Assembly: GCF_024643205.1 (NCBI RefSeq)
Contig: NZ_JAMKQJ010000005.1
Coordinates: forward strand, 1-64,000
Direction: 5' to 3'
DNA length: 64,000 nucleotides
Source of the DNA: Parapedobacter tibetensis
GTDB lineage: Bacteria; Bacteroidota; Bacteroidia; Sphingobacteriales; Sphingobacteriaceae
The notes under the pieces are model-generated. The model was not told the DNA's origin, did no database searches, and was given only the letters and a program-made list of their open reading frames with translations. A program made the translations under genes and the position numbers. Below are positions 1 to 9,194 of this stretch, in pieces. Every line of letters starts with the position of its first letter. The first letter of the stretch is position 1.

Positions 1-2
1 GC

Positions 3-140
3 GCCATCAATTTCAAAGCGGAGAATATCCTCGGTGCTGAGCGTCGAAGTATGTATGAGGCATATGGCGCTACTGACCAGTATTATCAGCTTCGCATACC
101 GGGGCGCAGCTTTAGCATTGGGTATAGTTATAATTTCTAG
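3..140 (+). CDS. TonB-dependent receptor, C-terminal end (5' cut by window edge)
   Basis: The frame that is open from the window edge to the stop at 138-140 encodes 45 residues with the alternating aromatic pattern of a last beta strand (PGRSFSIGYSYNF) ending in Phe. This is the typical C-terminus of an outer membrane beta barrel inserted by the BAM complex. The preceding NILGAERRSMYEAYG segment resembles the end of TonB-dependent receptors, in which loops and strands carry such Asn/Tyr-rich stretches. Only the last strands are visible, so the substrate cannot be inferred. A strong terminator follows 38 nt downstream. Confidence 0.7.
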   Translation, partial: AINFKAENILGAERRSMYEAYGATDQYYQLRIPGRSFSIGYSYNF

Positions 141-178
141 TGTCTATCTTTGTATAAGATTATACTAGAACTTTAATG

Positions 179-217
179 AACTGCTTGGTAGATAGAAATG
201 CCAAGCAGTTTGTTTTT
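179..217 (+). terminator. Rho-independent terminator after the TonB receptor
   Basis: A perfect 10-bp stem, AACTGCTTGG pairing with CCAAGCAGTT, with a 12-nt loop, is followed by TGTTTTT. It sits just after the receptor stop codon. The stretch from 218 to 557 shows no supported gene. Confidence 0.85.
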
Positions 218-557
218 CAAGCAGTTTGTTTTTATTATGCATATTTATTTCCACCAAACCTTCTGTCTTATTCATCGAGCCTCTTGTTATATTGCGCATT
301 TGAGAAATATTTGGACATGCATATCAGCGAGGCCTACAAGAAAGAATATCATGGGTATAAATTCATACAAATGGCGGGGGAGGGAGATGTGGCTGAGCAA
401 GCTAGATGCCGTGTTATTTTAGTCGGTAACCCCTCCAAGTTTATACAAGTGAACTGATTATATTGTGCTTTATTTGTTCATTATTTATTAATAATCAGAT
501 AATAATGAAAGGATTAGCTTTGGTTAAAATTCATCTATTAACTAATTAGTATTTTCC

Positions 558-1712
558 ATGAAAAATTATTATCTCTCTTTTCTGGCTATTGTATTTACAA
601 TACAATCAATGGCGCAAGTAACCCCAAAGTATCATTTAGTTCGTGCTCTATCGGAGGATGCAACCTCTGTAGCAAATTATTGTAATAATGGGGTGCTTCC
701 AACAACTTTTCAACTAGATCTAAATATCTACCTTGAGACTAAACTTCCGGTTAATACGGTGTTTATAGCAGATTTACAAAGTTCCGGCTCTTATAGGAAG
801 TATTATGTAGTGGTTGAGTCGGGAGATTCTCCGTCGAGTAATCCTATTGAAACCATTACCAATTTTGCAAATTCTTGTGAAATTGTAGATTTCTGTAATG
901 TTCCATTAAAGACATACAAAGGCCATAGATTTTATTATTTAGGAAGCACTATTTCCGGAATAGAATCTAAGTATTGTCAATATCTTCAAAACCCTCCAAG
1001 TAGCGGTATTAAAGTTAATGTTTTTAACACTATACCTTTAAAGCAAAATAGCGTGTACTATTATGACGGCGGAGAGCAAGGTTTAAGCAAAGGATATTAT
1101 TTCATTGGGTATGCTGGAACAACTCCAAACGGAGATGAAGATGACAATATACATAATGTTGCCCTTTTACATCCTATTAGTTTTAATGATTCAGATTATG
1201 ATGGTGTTCCTAACATATGTGATAATTGTGCCACCCAAGCTGGTCCTCCTTCAAATGGCGGATGTCCGTTACCACCTGCGGAGTTATCGTTAGATCCAGT
1301 GACCACTCATGTTTCCAGTGATTGCAGTACTTGCCCTCAATATTTAAGTAGCTTGGGGAGTAGGAGATATGAGATTGTTCGTAATGGGGGTGGAATGATT
1401 ATGCAAGCCCGCATCAGAAACACTGGTCAGCAGTCGTCAGGAAATTATAAAATAAAGGTTTATCTTTCATCAGATGCGACTTTAAGTAGTGGTGATTTTA
1501 ACTTTTACTCTTCAACAGTCTCTGCTTCATCAATTAACGCGGGAACAGTTAAGATAGAAAATATTACTGTATATGGAAGTCAATTTGAATATAATCAGGC
1601 TTATGGAAATTATTATATCCTCATTGTGTTAGATGCGGATAATAATGTTACTGAGGCGAATGAAAATAATAATTTGACGGCCGTTCCTATTTTATTTAAA
1701 CAGAATTTTTAA
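558..1712 (+). CDS. Secreted protein with a calcium-type TSP3-like loop and a C-terminal CARDB-like domain
   Basis: 384 residues. Residues 1-19 (MKNYYLSFLAIVFTIQSMAQ) form a Sec signal peptide cut after MAQ. The first 200 residues are not recognised and contain several Cys. Around residue 212 a short Asp-rich loop (DSDYDGVPNICDNC) matches thrombospondin type 3 / OmpA-linker calcium-binding repeats. The last 130 residues look like a CARDB-type immunoglobulin-like fold (IRNTGQQSSGNYKIKVYLS, then DADNNVTEANENNN), a common adhesion module of Bacteroidota surface proteins. No Por-type C-terminal sorting signal is evident. The next lipoprotein gene starts 26 nt downstream, so the two are probably co-transcribed and end at the terminator at 2312. 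Role unknown; export is certain, adhesion is inference. Confidence 0.8.
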   Translation: MKNYYLSFLAIVFTIQSMAQVTPKYHLVRALSEDATSVANYCNNGVLPTTFQLDLNIYLETKLPVNTVFIADLQSSGSYRKYYVVVESGDSPSSNPIETITNFANSCEIVDFCNVPLKTYKGHRFYYLGSTISGIESKYCQYLQNPPSSGIKVNVFNTIPLKQNSVYYYDGGEQGLSKGYYFIGYAGTTPNGDEDDNIHNVALLHPISFNDSDYDGVPNICDNCATQAGPPSNGGCPLPPAELSLDPVTTHVSSDCSTCPQYLSSLGSRRYEIVRNGGGMIMQARIRNTGQQSSGNYKIKVYLSSDATLSSGDFNFYSSTVSASSINAGTVKIENITVYGSQFEYNQAYGNYYILIVLDADNNVTEANENNNLTAVPILFKQNF

Positions 1713-1738
1713 TTTATTTAAAACTAAAAGAAGAAATT

Positions 1739-2263
1739 ATGAAAAATAATATTGTTAAATATGCTTTTATGCTTGCATTTGCGACCATTGCAATGTATTC
1801 TTGCAATCAGGACGAGGGACTTAAAGTCAATGGCAATGAAGAGTTAGACGAAGAAGTTTTTAATCACAGCTTCGGTCAACAAATCTTGGGCGGTGATCAA
1901 ATTTTAAGATTGCCTATTTCAGAGTTGAATGGTGATAGTTCATTTTTAATGGAAAAGGCAGTTTTAATTTATTACAGTTTTGAAGGTGACAGTGCTGGTA
2001 ATTGGCGTTCGGCTTTAAAGGTGGATCCCAATAAAGATTATCGGTTACATTTTTCGTTTGGGCAGAGTTCTGATAGCGACGCCTATGAACTGAGCATCGA
2101 GGCCCTTGATACTAATTCCACTGAACGTTATGGGAGTTCATTGAACTTTCGTGATGTAAGGATTTTAGCTCCCATGCATTCGAAGCTTAGGCCACTTAAC
2201 AAAGCAGATTTGGATTTTTCGGATTATCATGCAGTAACCGAATATTTCGGATTAGATGATTAG
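1739..2263 (+). CDS. Small lipoprotein of unknown function
   Basis: 174 residues. The N-terminus has a hydrophobic stretch and a lipobox ending at Cys22 (IAMYSC), so it is a predicted lipoprotein; the acidic residues after the Cys (NQDEG) fit Bacteroidota surface-export signals. The remaining 150 residues show no recognised domain. They are predicted to be mostly beta (DSSFLMEKAVLIYYSF, YRLHFSFGQ). It lies 26 nt after the CARDB-like secreted gene and shares a terminator with it, suggesting a surface pair. Confidence 0.75.
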   Translation: MKNNIVKYAFMLAFATIAMYSCNQDEGLKVNGNEELDEEVFNHSFGQQILGGDQILRLPISELNGDSSFLMEKAVLIYYSFEGDSAGNWRSALKVDPNKDYRLHFSFGQSSDSDAYELSIEALDTNSTERYGSSLNFRDVRILAPMHSKLRPLNKADLDFSDYHAVTEYFGLDD

Positions 2264-2311
2264 CGAGTTACTAGTGTCCCGCTATTTAAGTTACGATATA
2301 CATTAAAATAT

Positions 2312-2350
2312 AAGTGTCCGGTCCTTTATTTATTGCCGGACACTTTTTTT
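2312..2350 (+). terminator. Rho-independent terminator
   Basis: AAGTGTCCGG pairs with CCGGACACTT (10 bp, 14-nt loop) and runs into a T tract. It ends the two-gene unit upstream. Confidence 0.85.
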
Positions 2351-2476
2351 GGAGTAAAAGCATAACCAAAAGAAATATCCTGTACAAACATAAAGCCTAA
2401 ATACCTTAGCCAAAACTAAACACGCCATTGTGTAGCAGAATCGCTGTCTAAGTCGTTATCCAAAAAACTGAAAATT

Positions 2477-2974
2477 ATGAAAACGAGATTTTACTGGATA
2501 CTGTTGTTTGTTTTTGCAACCGCTGACCTATCTTGTGACAAAGAAAAAGATCCCTTCACCGATCTTACCGCTGATAACCTGACCGAATGTGCATCTTGTG
2601 ACTTCCTGTACCAAGAGTCGACGCGTCTGGACGGCTTACCAGGCAATGCGATAGTCTTTCGATACAGAGCGTATTGGGCATCTGCGGATGGTACCTCAGT
2701 AGGCCCGAATTACAGCGGGCTGTCTTTTGAAATTCCCAGTGATAAGACTTCATTCAGTTACGATAAAAGTGTGATTACTACAGAGAAAGTAGAGCATGTT
2801 ACCATGTGTATAAATTGCGGCACGGTTAACTTAGAGCCGGTTGATGGATTCATCAAAGGAAAGAAAGAGAAAAACAATAAATGGTTGGTGGAGGCAGAGG
2901 TTGCCTTGGCGGCCCCATCCGGTGAGATTATTGATACGGTGGCATTTAAACAATATTTTACGCCTGATAAATAA
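2477..2974 (+). CDS. Lipoprotein with two CxxC pairs, unknown function
   Basis: 165 residues. The signal peptide ends in a lipobox around LSC (Cys20), followed by acidic DKEKD. Two CxxC pairs are visible, CASC near residue 38 and CINC near residue 112, which could bind metal or form disulfides in the periplasm or at the cell surface. No family recognised. It follows the terminator at 2312 and is probably transcribed alone; the DNA downstream is decayed. Confidence 0.7.
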   Translation: MKTRFYWILLFVFATADLSCDKEKDPFTDLTADNLTECASCDFLYQESTRLDGLPGNAIVFRYRAYWASADGTSVGPNYSGLSFEIPSDKTSFSYDKSVITTEKVEHVTMCINCGTVNLEPVDGFIKGKKEKNNKWLVEAEVALAAPSGEIIDTVAFKQYFTPDK

Positions 2975-3133
2975 AATAGTTGGATACTCCCCGTATATAG
3001 CCCCGATGCCTGGGCTTACCGGCCAATCATCGTATGGGAGGAAGTGTTTGCATTGAATTTAACAAGATGCATTGATGTACAACCATCAGAAGGAAGCTAA
3101 AAAAAAGAGTGGCTGTTGAACACGCTGAAGTTA

Positions 3134-3274
3134 ATGGAGATAAATTTCCAAACGATAGAGAAACGTCAAACTCTTGAGGAATATAACCAAGATTTGGAAG
3201 CAGGCGACGCTGAAATCGAACGCAGCGAATACATCACAGCCACCGATCTAAAAGACGAAATCAAGAAATGGTAA
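3134..3274 (+). pseudogene. Short antitoxin remnant of a type II toxin-antitoxin module
   Basis: 46 codons from ATG 3134. The peptide contains TLEEYNQDLEAGDAEIERSE and then YITATDLKDEIKKW, the pattern of small Bacteroidota antitoxins that precede a RelE/ParE toxin. It is shorter than the usual 65-80 residues. Its stop overlaps the start of a toxin fragment (ATGGTAA), the usual translational coupling of such pairs. Confidence 0.5.
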
Positions 3275-3378
3275 CCGTTTGGAGCAAGCGCGCCAAACGA
3301 GAATTAACCAAAACCTTCGAAAAATACCGCTACGGCATACGTGACAATTGCAGATTAAGTTTACGTAACATTACGTGA
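3268..3378 (+). pseudogene. Truncated RelE/ParE-type toxin
   Basis: 36 codons starting with MVTVWSKRAKRELTKTFE, like the first helix of RelE/ParE toxins, which are normally 90-100 residues. The frame then runs into unrelated repeat DNA and stops. It overlaps the antitoxin remnant by 7 nt. The module is therefore non-functional as a toxin. Confidence 0.5.
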
Positions 3379-4200
3379 AAGGCATATACTTTTTCATAGA
3401 CATGGTTTACGTTTTCACAGACACGATATGCTTCCTCACCGACATGGTATAAAGTCCTCGCTGATTCGGTATACTTGTCCGGCGGCATAACAAATCCGCG
3501 GCGTAAACCAATATCCAATCTGTAAAACACTTCTATTGATGCGTGGAGGGTGTTTTATTGGTTGCCGAATGAGGATTGTTCCGCGGGAAACATAAACCGG
3601 TTCCCACGGAATTGGTAAACTGCGACGCGCGCCCAGTCTATAACTACGCACACTCAGCCTGTCAGGACACACACCCAGCATGTCGTTGTCCGCGGTTAAT
3701 ATGTTGCTGTGCGTAGGCGGTTTTCTTAATATCGATACTTATTATCTTTTTGATTAACCTTGTTTTGGTGTGCATCTACCCAGCTTGCTATTGAGTGGGA
3801 ATGGGGTGCTTTTCCGTGGCAATTATACAGTTTTGCTGTGGACAGGTAGTTGTCCATACCCAGATAGTATTCCATTGTGTCGATACTATTGTCGTTTTGA
3901 GAAATATAGTATTGTTTATTGGTAATTTTATTTTGTTTTTTTGTTTCCGTGGATTGTTTTGGGTCATACAATTAATGCTTTGAGGCGGCTAGATAAGGTT
4001 TCCCATCACCATGGTACCGTCCTCATCGGGAATCATGTTGGTTTTTATTGAAAATGTGTTGCTTTTTTGTGGAACAATATTTCCTATAAAGAATGTTACG
4101 TAGTATCCATTCGGAAGCATATACTTTTGGGATGCTAGCAGACGGGTAACCAATCGGAGCGTTGAGGGTCTGGATTCTTCTGAATGCTCTGGAAATCAAC
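3335..4200. repeat. Island of degenerate 21-nt-period tandem repeats (A)
   Basis: Cutting the sequence every 21 nt from about 3380 lines up related units: CATGGTTTACGTTTTCACAG, CACGATATGCTTCCTCACCG, CATGGTATAAAGTCCTCGCT. A second block near 3620-3720 lines up units such as CTGTCAGGACACACACCCAG, and a third near 3830-4000 has units beginning TTG. Because 21 is divisible by 3, several frames stay open and give heptad-repeat peptides on the minus strand; open frames here are not evidence of coding. The same periodicity occurs at 50330 and 60660. Confidence 0.6.
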
Positions 4201-4320
4201 CGGAATGGGTTGCTCGAAAAACAATCCTGATCCCTATATTTGTGGGACACCGGTATCGACCTGCTGGATGGAGCCGATGGATTGACAAACAGTCGATACG
4301 CCAAACGATATCGTTAAGAC

Positions 4321-4593
4321 ATGAAATATCAACGCGCGAAGGCAGGGTTTTTCCGTTACGCGGACAGCGAATTGCTGGTCACGGTTGGACGGATCGTCCG
4401 GACCATGAAAGCATCCACTGTTTTCACGGATCCGAAACCTTCCCTGGAAGAGGTGGAGGTTGCGTATGCCGACTATCAACGGAAGGTGATTGACGCGGCT
4501 GGGGCGGGTGTATCTATTCTACAGCCAAGCATGAGATTCGCCACTGGACTGCTGTATGGCAAACTTGGGAATAAAAGCTTCTACGGGGGATAG
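4321..4593 (+). pseudogene. Truncated gene resembling a Bacteroidota fibronectin-III-associated protein
   Basis: 90 codons. The first 65 residues (KAGFFRYADSELLVTVGRIV, later DPKPSLEEVEVAYADYQRK) resemble the N-terminal helical part of a protein family common in Pedobacter-like genomes that is normally about 200 residues with a fibronectin type III domain. The rest (ILQPSMRFATGLLYGKL) does not fit, so the gene appears broken. The identification is from memory of the motif and is moderate. Confidence 0.4.
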
Positions 4594-4725
4594 GATAAAG
4601 AGCTACAAAGACGTTACAGCCGGGCATGGCTGTGTGGAGACCCGGATATGCCACACCACCGGTTCGCTGGGATTCCTCGACGGCAGCGAAATCCCTGGGT
4701 GTTTGAATTCATCTATCGCTATGGG

Positions 4726-5010
4726 TTAGTGCTGATATGCTCCCCGGTCTATTTTACCCCCGGTAATACGGGGATGCCCGGCAAAATTCACGGCGCCGTG
4801 AAGCGATTCCGCGAGGATGGCCCCAGTGGCAACGGCCGGTGAAGACGGGGACGTGTGGAATTTGGCGCTTCCCGCATTGCTGAATTCAGGATCCTGGCCG
4901 TGCAACGAAGCCAAATCTACCAGCGAAGCCGATTGCCATTCGGCAAACGTGGCCTGTCCGGCACCGGACCATATCAGGCTAAAAGTCAATGCCGGTGCAG
5001 GTTCATATTC
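4726..5010 (-). pseudogene. C-terminal fragment of a right-handed beta-helix surface protein
   Basis: On the minus strand an open stretch of about 94 codons ends with NFAGHPRITGGKIDRGAYQH. The tail (DPEFSNAGSAKFHTSPSSPA, then a (D/N)xxGxPR..G..D.GAY motif) matches the choice-of-anchor Q / beta-helix C-terminus of large secreted proteins. No start or upstream beta-helix repeats are present, so this is a remnant. Confidence 0.5.
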
Positions 5011-5233
5011 TTATGTAAGCTGGATATGGACGGTCAGATCCGTGACGCCAGCCTGATCCAGGAGCTTCTCAGGATAACTTCCGGCCTGAACCTATAGTAC
5101 CCCTTCGAACTATCTCTTTATAGATGGTAAACGCATGCAACCTTTTTATATTTAACTCGTCTTTTCAATAATATTAATGGCAACCTTATTGCTATTTTCG
5201 TATAATAAAAAAGACACGTTAGACCTGATTTAA

Positions 5234-6673
5234 ATGAAAGCACTTCTCTTTGTTTGTTTTTTACTAATGCAGTTGGCAACCTTAGCCCAAACCTCAACAG
5301 TGGAAAGTTATAAATCGGTGAACGATTCCGTGATTGCCCGCTATAACTGCAACGATTTTGAAGGCATCTATGCGCTGGGAAATGAATGGTTCAGAATAAA
5401 TATCGATAAGGATTATTGCATCAACCGTTTCAAGGAAAATAGAGCTGTCACCGGTAAGATTCTATCAACCAGGCTAACGGATGACCTTGGTATGGTGAAG
5501 CACTTTGAATGGATAGGAGAAAATAGGAATCTGAACTTTGAGCTGAGGGTGGAAGATGGCCGTCTGAAACTTTTTGATATCAGCAATTTTGTCCGGCAAA
5601 CAACTGATCCCATTAGACCTGTGCAGACCGACAACCCACTAAAAACCCATTTGGATTCCATTGTACAAAAATATGCGTTCATCTACATGAGTGATACAAG
5701 GTCTGTCGGGCTTTCCATCGGTGTATATAAGGACGGAAAGAAACAAATATATCATTATGGTGAAGCAAGAAAGGACTCGGGTATTCTACCAAACGACAGC
5801 TCTATCTACCAGATTGGCTCGGTAGCCAAAACATTCGTTGGCACCTTGCTTGCCAAAGCAATCATTGATAAAAAGATGAGTCTCCGTGATGACATCCGCA
5901 AATACCTGAAAGGCAATTATCCCAACCTACAGTACAACGGGCATGCCATACAGTTGAAGGATTTAGCTAATCATACCGGTGGATTTAACCAGTTTAACCT
6001 GATTGATTTTCCCAAAGATTTTGACAAGTGGGACGCCCATAAACAGAATGAATTCTTTTATGCTTACCCAACATCTAACTATATCCAAAACTGGCATCAA
6101 CTGAAATTAGATACCATACCGGGCACGAATTATTATTATTCTTTGGGAGGTATTATGCTCATAAGGATGGCGCTGGAAAATGTATACGGTAAACCTTTGG
6201 ATGAACTGGTAAGAGGTTATTTTGGTAACACTTTCCAGATGCATGATACCAAACTCAATTTGGCGAACACAGAAATAGCGAACCTGGCGGCACCTCATAG
6301 CCAAGGGGGAGAACCCATGGAACCGATGTTAAGATCAACCGAATCCATATTTACAATAAAATCCACTCCTGCCGATATGCTAAAATATGTTGAAGCTAAT
6401 GTACGGGAAGAAGAATTAGCAATTCTTCTGTCCCATAAACCGACTTATGGAGACGTTAGGTGGTTTTCGTTAGGACTTACCTGGATGATAACGGATACTT
6501 GGGACAAGGGACTCCGTATCTTCCATAGTGGGCACGATGCGGGCTACAACACTTTATGTGCCGTTTATCCACAATCTGACTTAGGCTTCGTATTTATGTC
6601 TAACGAGGATGGACGCCAGGGCTACTTATTTAATCTTGAAAAAAAGATCTTTCAAAATATAGAAAACAGATAG
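5234..6673 (+). CDS. Exported serine hydrolase of the beta-lactamase/D-Ala-D-Ala peptidase (class C) fold
   Basis: 479 residues. Signal peptide 1-19 (ends TLAQ). Residues 20-125 form an N-terminal accessory domain; the hydrolase domain follows. The nucleophile motif SxxK is SVAK in YQIGSVAKTF (about residue 196). The usual YxN is YYS in YYYSLGG, so the Asn is replaced. The third motif is HSG in FHSGHDAGYN, as in esterase/peptidase members rather than the KTG of true lactamases. It is therefore a periplasmic peptidase or esterase; antibiotic hydrolysis is unlikely. No co-directional neighbour is close. Confidence 0.85.
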   Translation: MKALLFVCFLLMQLATLAQTSTVESYKSVNDSVIARYNCNDFEGIYALGNEWFRINIDKDYCINRFKENRAVTGKILSTRLTDDLGMVKHFEWIGENRNLNFELRVEDGRLKLFDISNFVRQTTDPIRPVQTDNPLKTHLDSIVQKYAFIYMSDTRSVGLSIGVYKDGKKQIYHYGEARKDSGILPNDSSIYQIGSVAKTFVGTLLAKAIIDKKMSLRDDIRKYLKGNYPNLQYNGHAIQLKDLANHTGGFNQFNLIDFPKDFDKWDAHKQNEFFYAYPTSNYIQNWHQLKLDTIPGTNYYYSLGGIMLIRMALENVYGKPLDELVRGYFGNTFQMHDTKLNLANTEIANLAAPHSQGGEPMEPMLRSTESIFTIKSTPADMLKYVEANVREEELAILLSHKPTYGDVRWFSLGLTWMITDTWDKGLRIFHSGHDAGYNTLCAVYPQSDLGFVFMSNEDGRQGYLFNLEKKIFQNIENR

Positions 6674-7204
6674 CTGAAATTTCTTCGCTAAACCAAAGCC
6701 CGGCGTACCTTCGTCCATTTCACTCGACATAGGGAACGACATCATTCTTGTCGAGGTCCGGGCATTTAATCAACGTCCATGAATGGTTACCTGCAAATCT
6801 GCATTATGGCGCGGCACGAAAGGAAGATTTTTTACGAGTAAACCCCTTGTGGGCTTGGTCTTGGCTACTTTGGGATTGTCCAGAAATTTGCTTTAAAAAC
6901 GCCGGATGGCCTTACCTTACAGGACATTTCCGGGCACTGTTGCAGGATAAGACTTTGAAGTGGCAGGCAACTGGCTGCCGAGGCACGAGGCTGCCTGTTG
7001 CGAAAACTGGGCGCAGCGGCCGAACGGAACGAAGTGTAGCAAGGCGGCTAAGACCAATGAGATAGCATCACTTTCGGAAGATATCCTTATCTTTATCTTT
7101 AGGATGGAAACTTGGTAAGCGGGCCGATATCATGTAGGCTTAAAAGAGATTGCACATCTTGTGTTACGCAAATTGTCCATTGGGAAAGAACAAACATAAA
7201 GACA
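6674..7204. other. Intergenic stretch without a supported gene
   Basis: No open frame here has recognisable protein features. The longest (6748-7065, plus) is low in ordinary codon signal and resembles nothing known to me. The stretch probably holds decayed coding DNA and, at its right end, the leader of the next gene. Confidence 0.5.
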
Positions 7205-8065
7205 ATGAAATACATCTTGGCATTTTTGATCCTGTTCCTGACCGGCATGGCTTCTGCCCAACCGGTTTTTCCTGACTTTCTACAAGGGACCTGGAAAATG
7301 GAAAACAAAGAAATCTACGAGCATTGGGACAAACTCAATGACAATACCCTGAAAGGATTTTCGTATAAGGTAAAGAACGGACAAATGCTGATTTCCGAAT
7401 ACCTGGACATTTCCGGAAACGAAAATGAAACCATCTATACAGCCACCGTCCTGAACCAAAATCAGGGGAAAGGGATAAATTTTAAGATGGCGAAAACAGA
7501 CAGCACGTTTACTTTTGAAAATCCCGATCACGGCTTCCCGAAAAAGATAGTTTACCAAAAACTGACGGATATGGAGATTTTTGTGCAGGTATCCGGCGGA
7601 GAACAAAAAGGCTTTGCTTACAAAATGAAAAGGCAAGGTGTAAAGCCTGTTGAAAAGGACAGCACTGTTTCAAATCCGAAATACGATGTTGCCCTAGCTG
7701 AAAAATTAGGTGCGGACGATTATGGAATGAAAAGCTATATATTGGCCATTCTCAAAACAGGGACTAACCTAACGACGGACAAAACCTTTATCAACAATAG
7801 TTTCAAAGGACATCTCGACAATATAAACCGATTGGTAGAACAAGGACAGCTCATCGTTGCGGGACCGCTTGGCAAAAATGACAACGGCTATCGCGGCATT
7901 TTCATCCTTAACGTAACGACTTTTGGAGAAGCTGAAAAATTATTGCAAACCGACCCGGCCATCAAAGAAGGATTATTGGATGTTAGCCTTTACAATTGGT
8001 TCGGCCCGGCGGCATTGCCCGAATATTTGGAGTTTTCAGACAAAATCTGGAAGGTAAAACCTTAA
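7205..8065 (+). CDS. Exported DUF6265-like / YCII fusion protein
   Basis: 286 residues from ATG 7205, chosen because it begins a signal peptide (MKYILAFLILFLTGMASAQ); an upstream in-frame start would add a non-signal leader. Residues 20-145 resemble the lipocalin-like DUF6265 domain (FLQGTWKMENKEIYEHWDKL). Residues 175-286 resemble a YCII domain, the small alpha/beta fold related to muconolactone isomerase (YILAILKTGTNLT...HLDNINRLVEQGQLIVAGPL). Two usually separate proteins are joined by a linker. The next gene begins 14 nt after the stop, so the pair is probably an operon. Function unknown. Confidence 0.75.
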   Translation: MKYILAFLILFLTGMASAQPVFPDFLQGTWKMENKEIYEHWDKLNDNTLKGFSYKVKNGQMLISEYLDISGNENETIYTATVLNQNQGKGINFKMAKTDSTFTFENPDHGFPKKIVYQKLTDMEIFVQVSGGEQKGFAYKMKRQGVKPVEKDSTVSNPKYDVALAEKLGADDYGMKSYILAILKTGTNLTTDKTFINNSFKGHLDNINRLVEQGQLIVAGPLGKNDNGYRGIFILNVTTFGEAEKLLQTDPAIKEGLLDVSLYNWFGPAALPEYLEFSDKIWKVKP

Positions 8066-8079
8066 AAAGCAGCATAAAC

Positions 8080-8634
8080 ATGGATAAAGCAACGCAAACA
8101 ATGATTGAAAACCTGTTCAAAAACACAGGCAGAACATTGGAACAATGGATTGGCATCGTTAGAAAAGAAAATTTTGAAAAACACGGGGAAACCGTCAAAT
8201 TTTTAAAAGAGCGACACGCGCTGACCCACGGCTTTGCCAACCTTATTGCGCATAAAGCCAGGGGGTCGGACGCAGGCTCTTCCGAAAACCAGGACGATTT
8301 AATCAGCAGGCAATATCAGGGTAAAGAACATTTCAAACCACTTTACGCCAAATTGATGACTGAAATTCAAAAGTTCGGAGAAGACATAGAAATAGCACCT
8401 AAAAATGCTTATGTGAGTTTAAGGCGTAAAAAGCAGTTTGCAACATTACAGCCGGCGACAAAGACCCGATTTGAAATCGGCATTAACCTGAAAGGACAGG
8501 AGCCAGAAGGAAAATTGGAAGCTATCAACTCGACAAACGCAATGTGTTCCCACAAAATCAACCTTGCGAACATCAGCGACATCGACAAGGAAGTAATCGA
8601 TTGGATAAAGGCGGCTTACGATAATGCAGGCTGA
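8080..8634 (+). CDS. DUF4287 / DUF5655 domain protein
   Basis: 184 residues from ATG 8080, 14 nt after the previous stop. Residues 1-65 match the DUF4287 pattern (MIENLFKNTGRTLEQWIGIV, then LKERHALTHGFANLIAHKA). Residues 80-184 match DUF5655 (HFKPLYAKLMTEIQKFGEDI, RKKQFATLQPATKTRFEIG). Proteins with this architecture are widespread small cytoplasmic proteins without a proven function. No signal peptide. Confidence 0.8.
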   Translation: MDKATQTMIENLFKNTGRTLEQWIGIVRKENFEKHGETVKFLKERHALTHGFANLIAHKARGSDAGSSENQDDLISRQYQGKEHFKPLYAKLMTEIQKFGEDIEIAPKNAYVSLRRKKQFATLQPATKTRFEIGINLKGQEPEGKLEAINSTNAMCSHKINLANISDIDKEVIDWIKAAYDNAG

Positions 8635-8723
8635 TGGAATCACTGCCACCAATAACCAGATCATTCATAGTAAAGCTGTTTTAGGTGATTTGATTATTGG
8701 TTGTCCATTCATTCTTTTGTGAT

Positions 8724-8983
8724 TTATTTTATCCACCCCACCCCTCTCCGCCATGCATTGAATCCAGTATCGGTATGCAAATCGCCTTGGCCACTCCCAG
8801 CCCGGTATTCCGTGATGATAGCTTCGGGTTGCGGTATCATCCCGACTTCCGTACGCAGCTTGTTCACCTTGCTTTTATCTTCCACGGGATATAATATCCC
8901 ATCGTCATAGTGGGTGCCCTTGCATTTTGCCCGATGGCATAGATACAGGCTAGCAGTAATAAAACAATTGAGTGTTTGACCAT
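8724..8983 (-). pseudogene. Frameshifted small exported protein
   Basis: On the minus strand ATG 8983 opens a good signal peptide (MVKHSIVLLLLACIYAIGQN) and soon runs into a frame that stops. Another frame continues with a protein-like sequence (KGTHYDDGILYPVEDKSK, then EVGMIPQPEAIITEYRAG) to a stop at 8724. The two parts fit one gene with a single-base indel near 8900. Family not recognised. Confidence 0.45.
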
Positions 8984-9136
8984 AAGGAAAATGCCTGAAT
9001 GGTTACCGCGGACAAAAGAAACGGAATAAAGCGCCATTCCGAAAAAAGTATACTAACTACCTAGAAAGTAGAGGAACGCCCGTTTACGTCTGATTTTACT
9101 ACATTATTGCAAATCATCCGTACATTTAATCTACTT

Positions 9137-9162
9137 TTTGTGTAGTTGCTCTACTAAATTTG
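9137..9162 (+). promoter_or_regulatory. Bacteroidota-type promoter for the LytS/LytTR operon
   Basis: A perfect TAnnTTTG box (TAAATTTG, 9155-9162) is preceded by TTTG at 9137. The spacing of 14 nt is shorter than the usual 17-23, so only the downstream box is secure. It lies 33 nt before the kinase start. Confidence 0.4.
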
Positions 9163-9194
9163 CCGCTCTTGCATATAACCCCTTAATTTACAAC

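Noticed and set aside
176..457. Open frame of 93 codons after the TonB receptor
   Set aside because: Its start lies within the perfect terminator hairpin at 179-217, it has no recognisable domain and its upstream region has no promoter-like box.
6748..7065. Open frame of 105 codons, plus strand
   Set aside because: No recognisable protein features, unlikely composition (many Trp, Arg, Cys) and no start signal.
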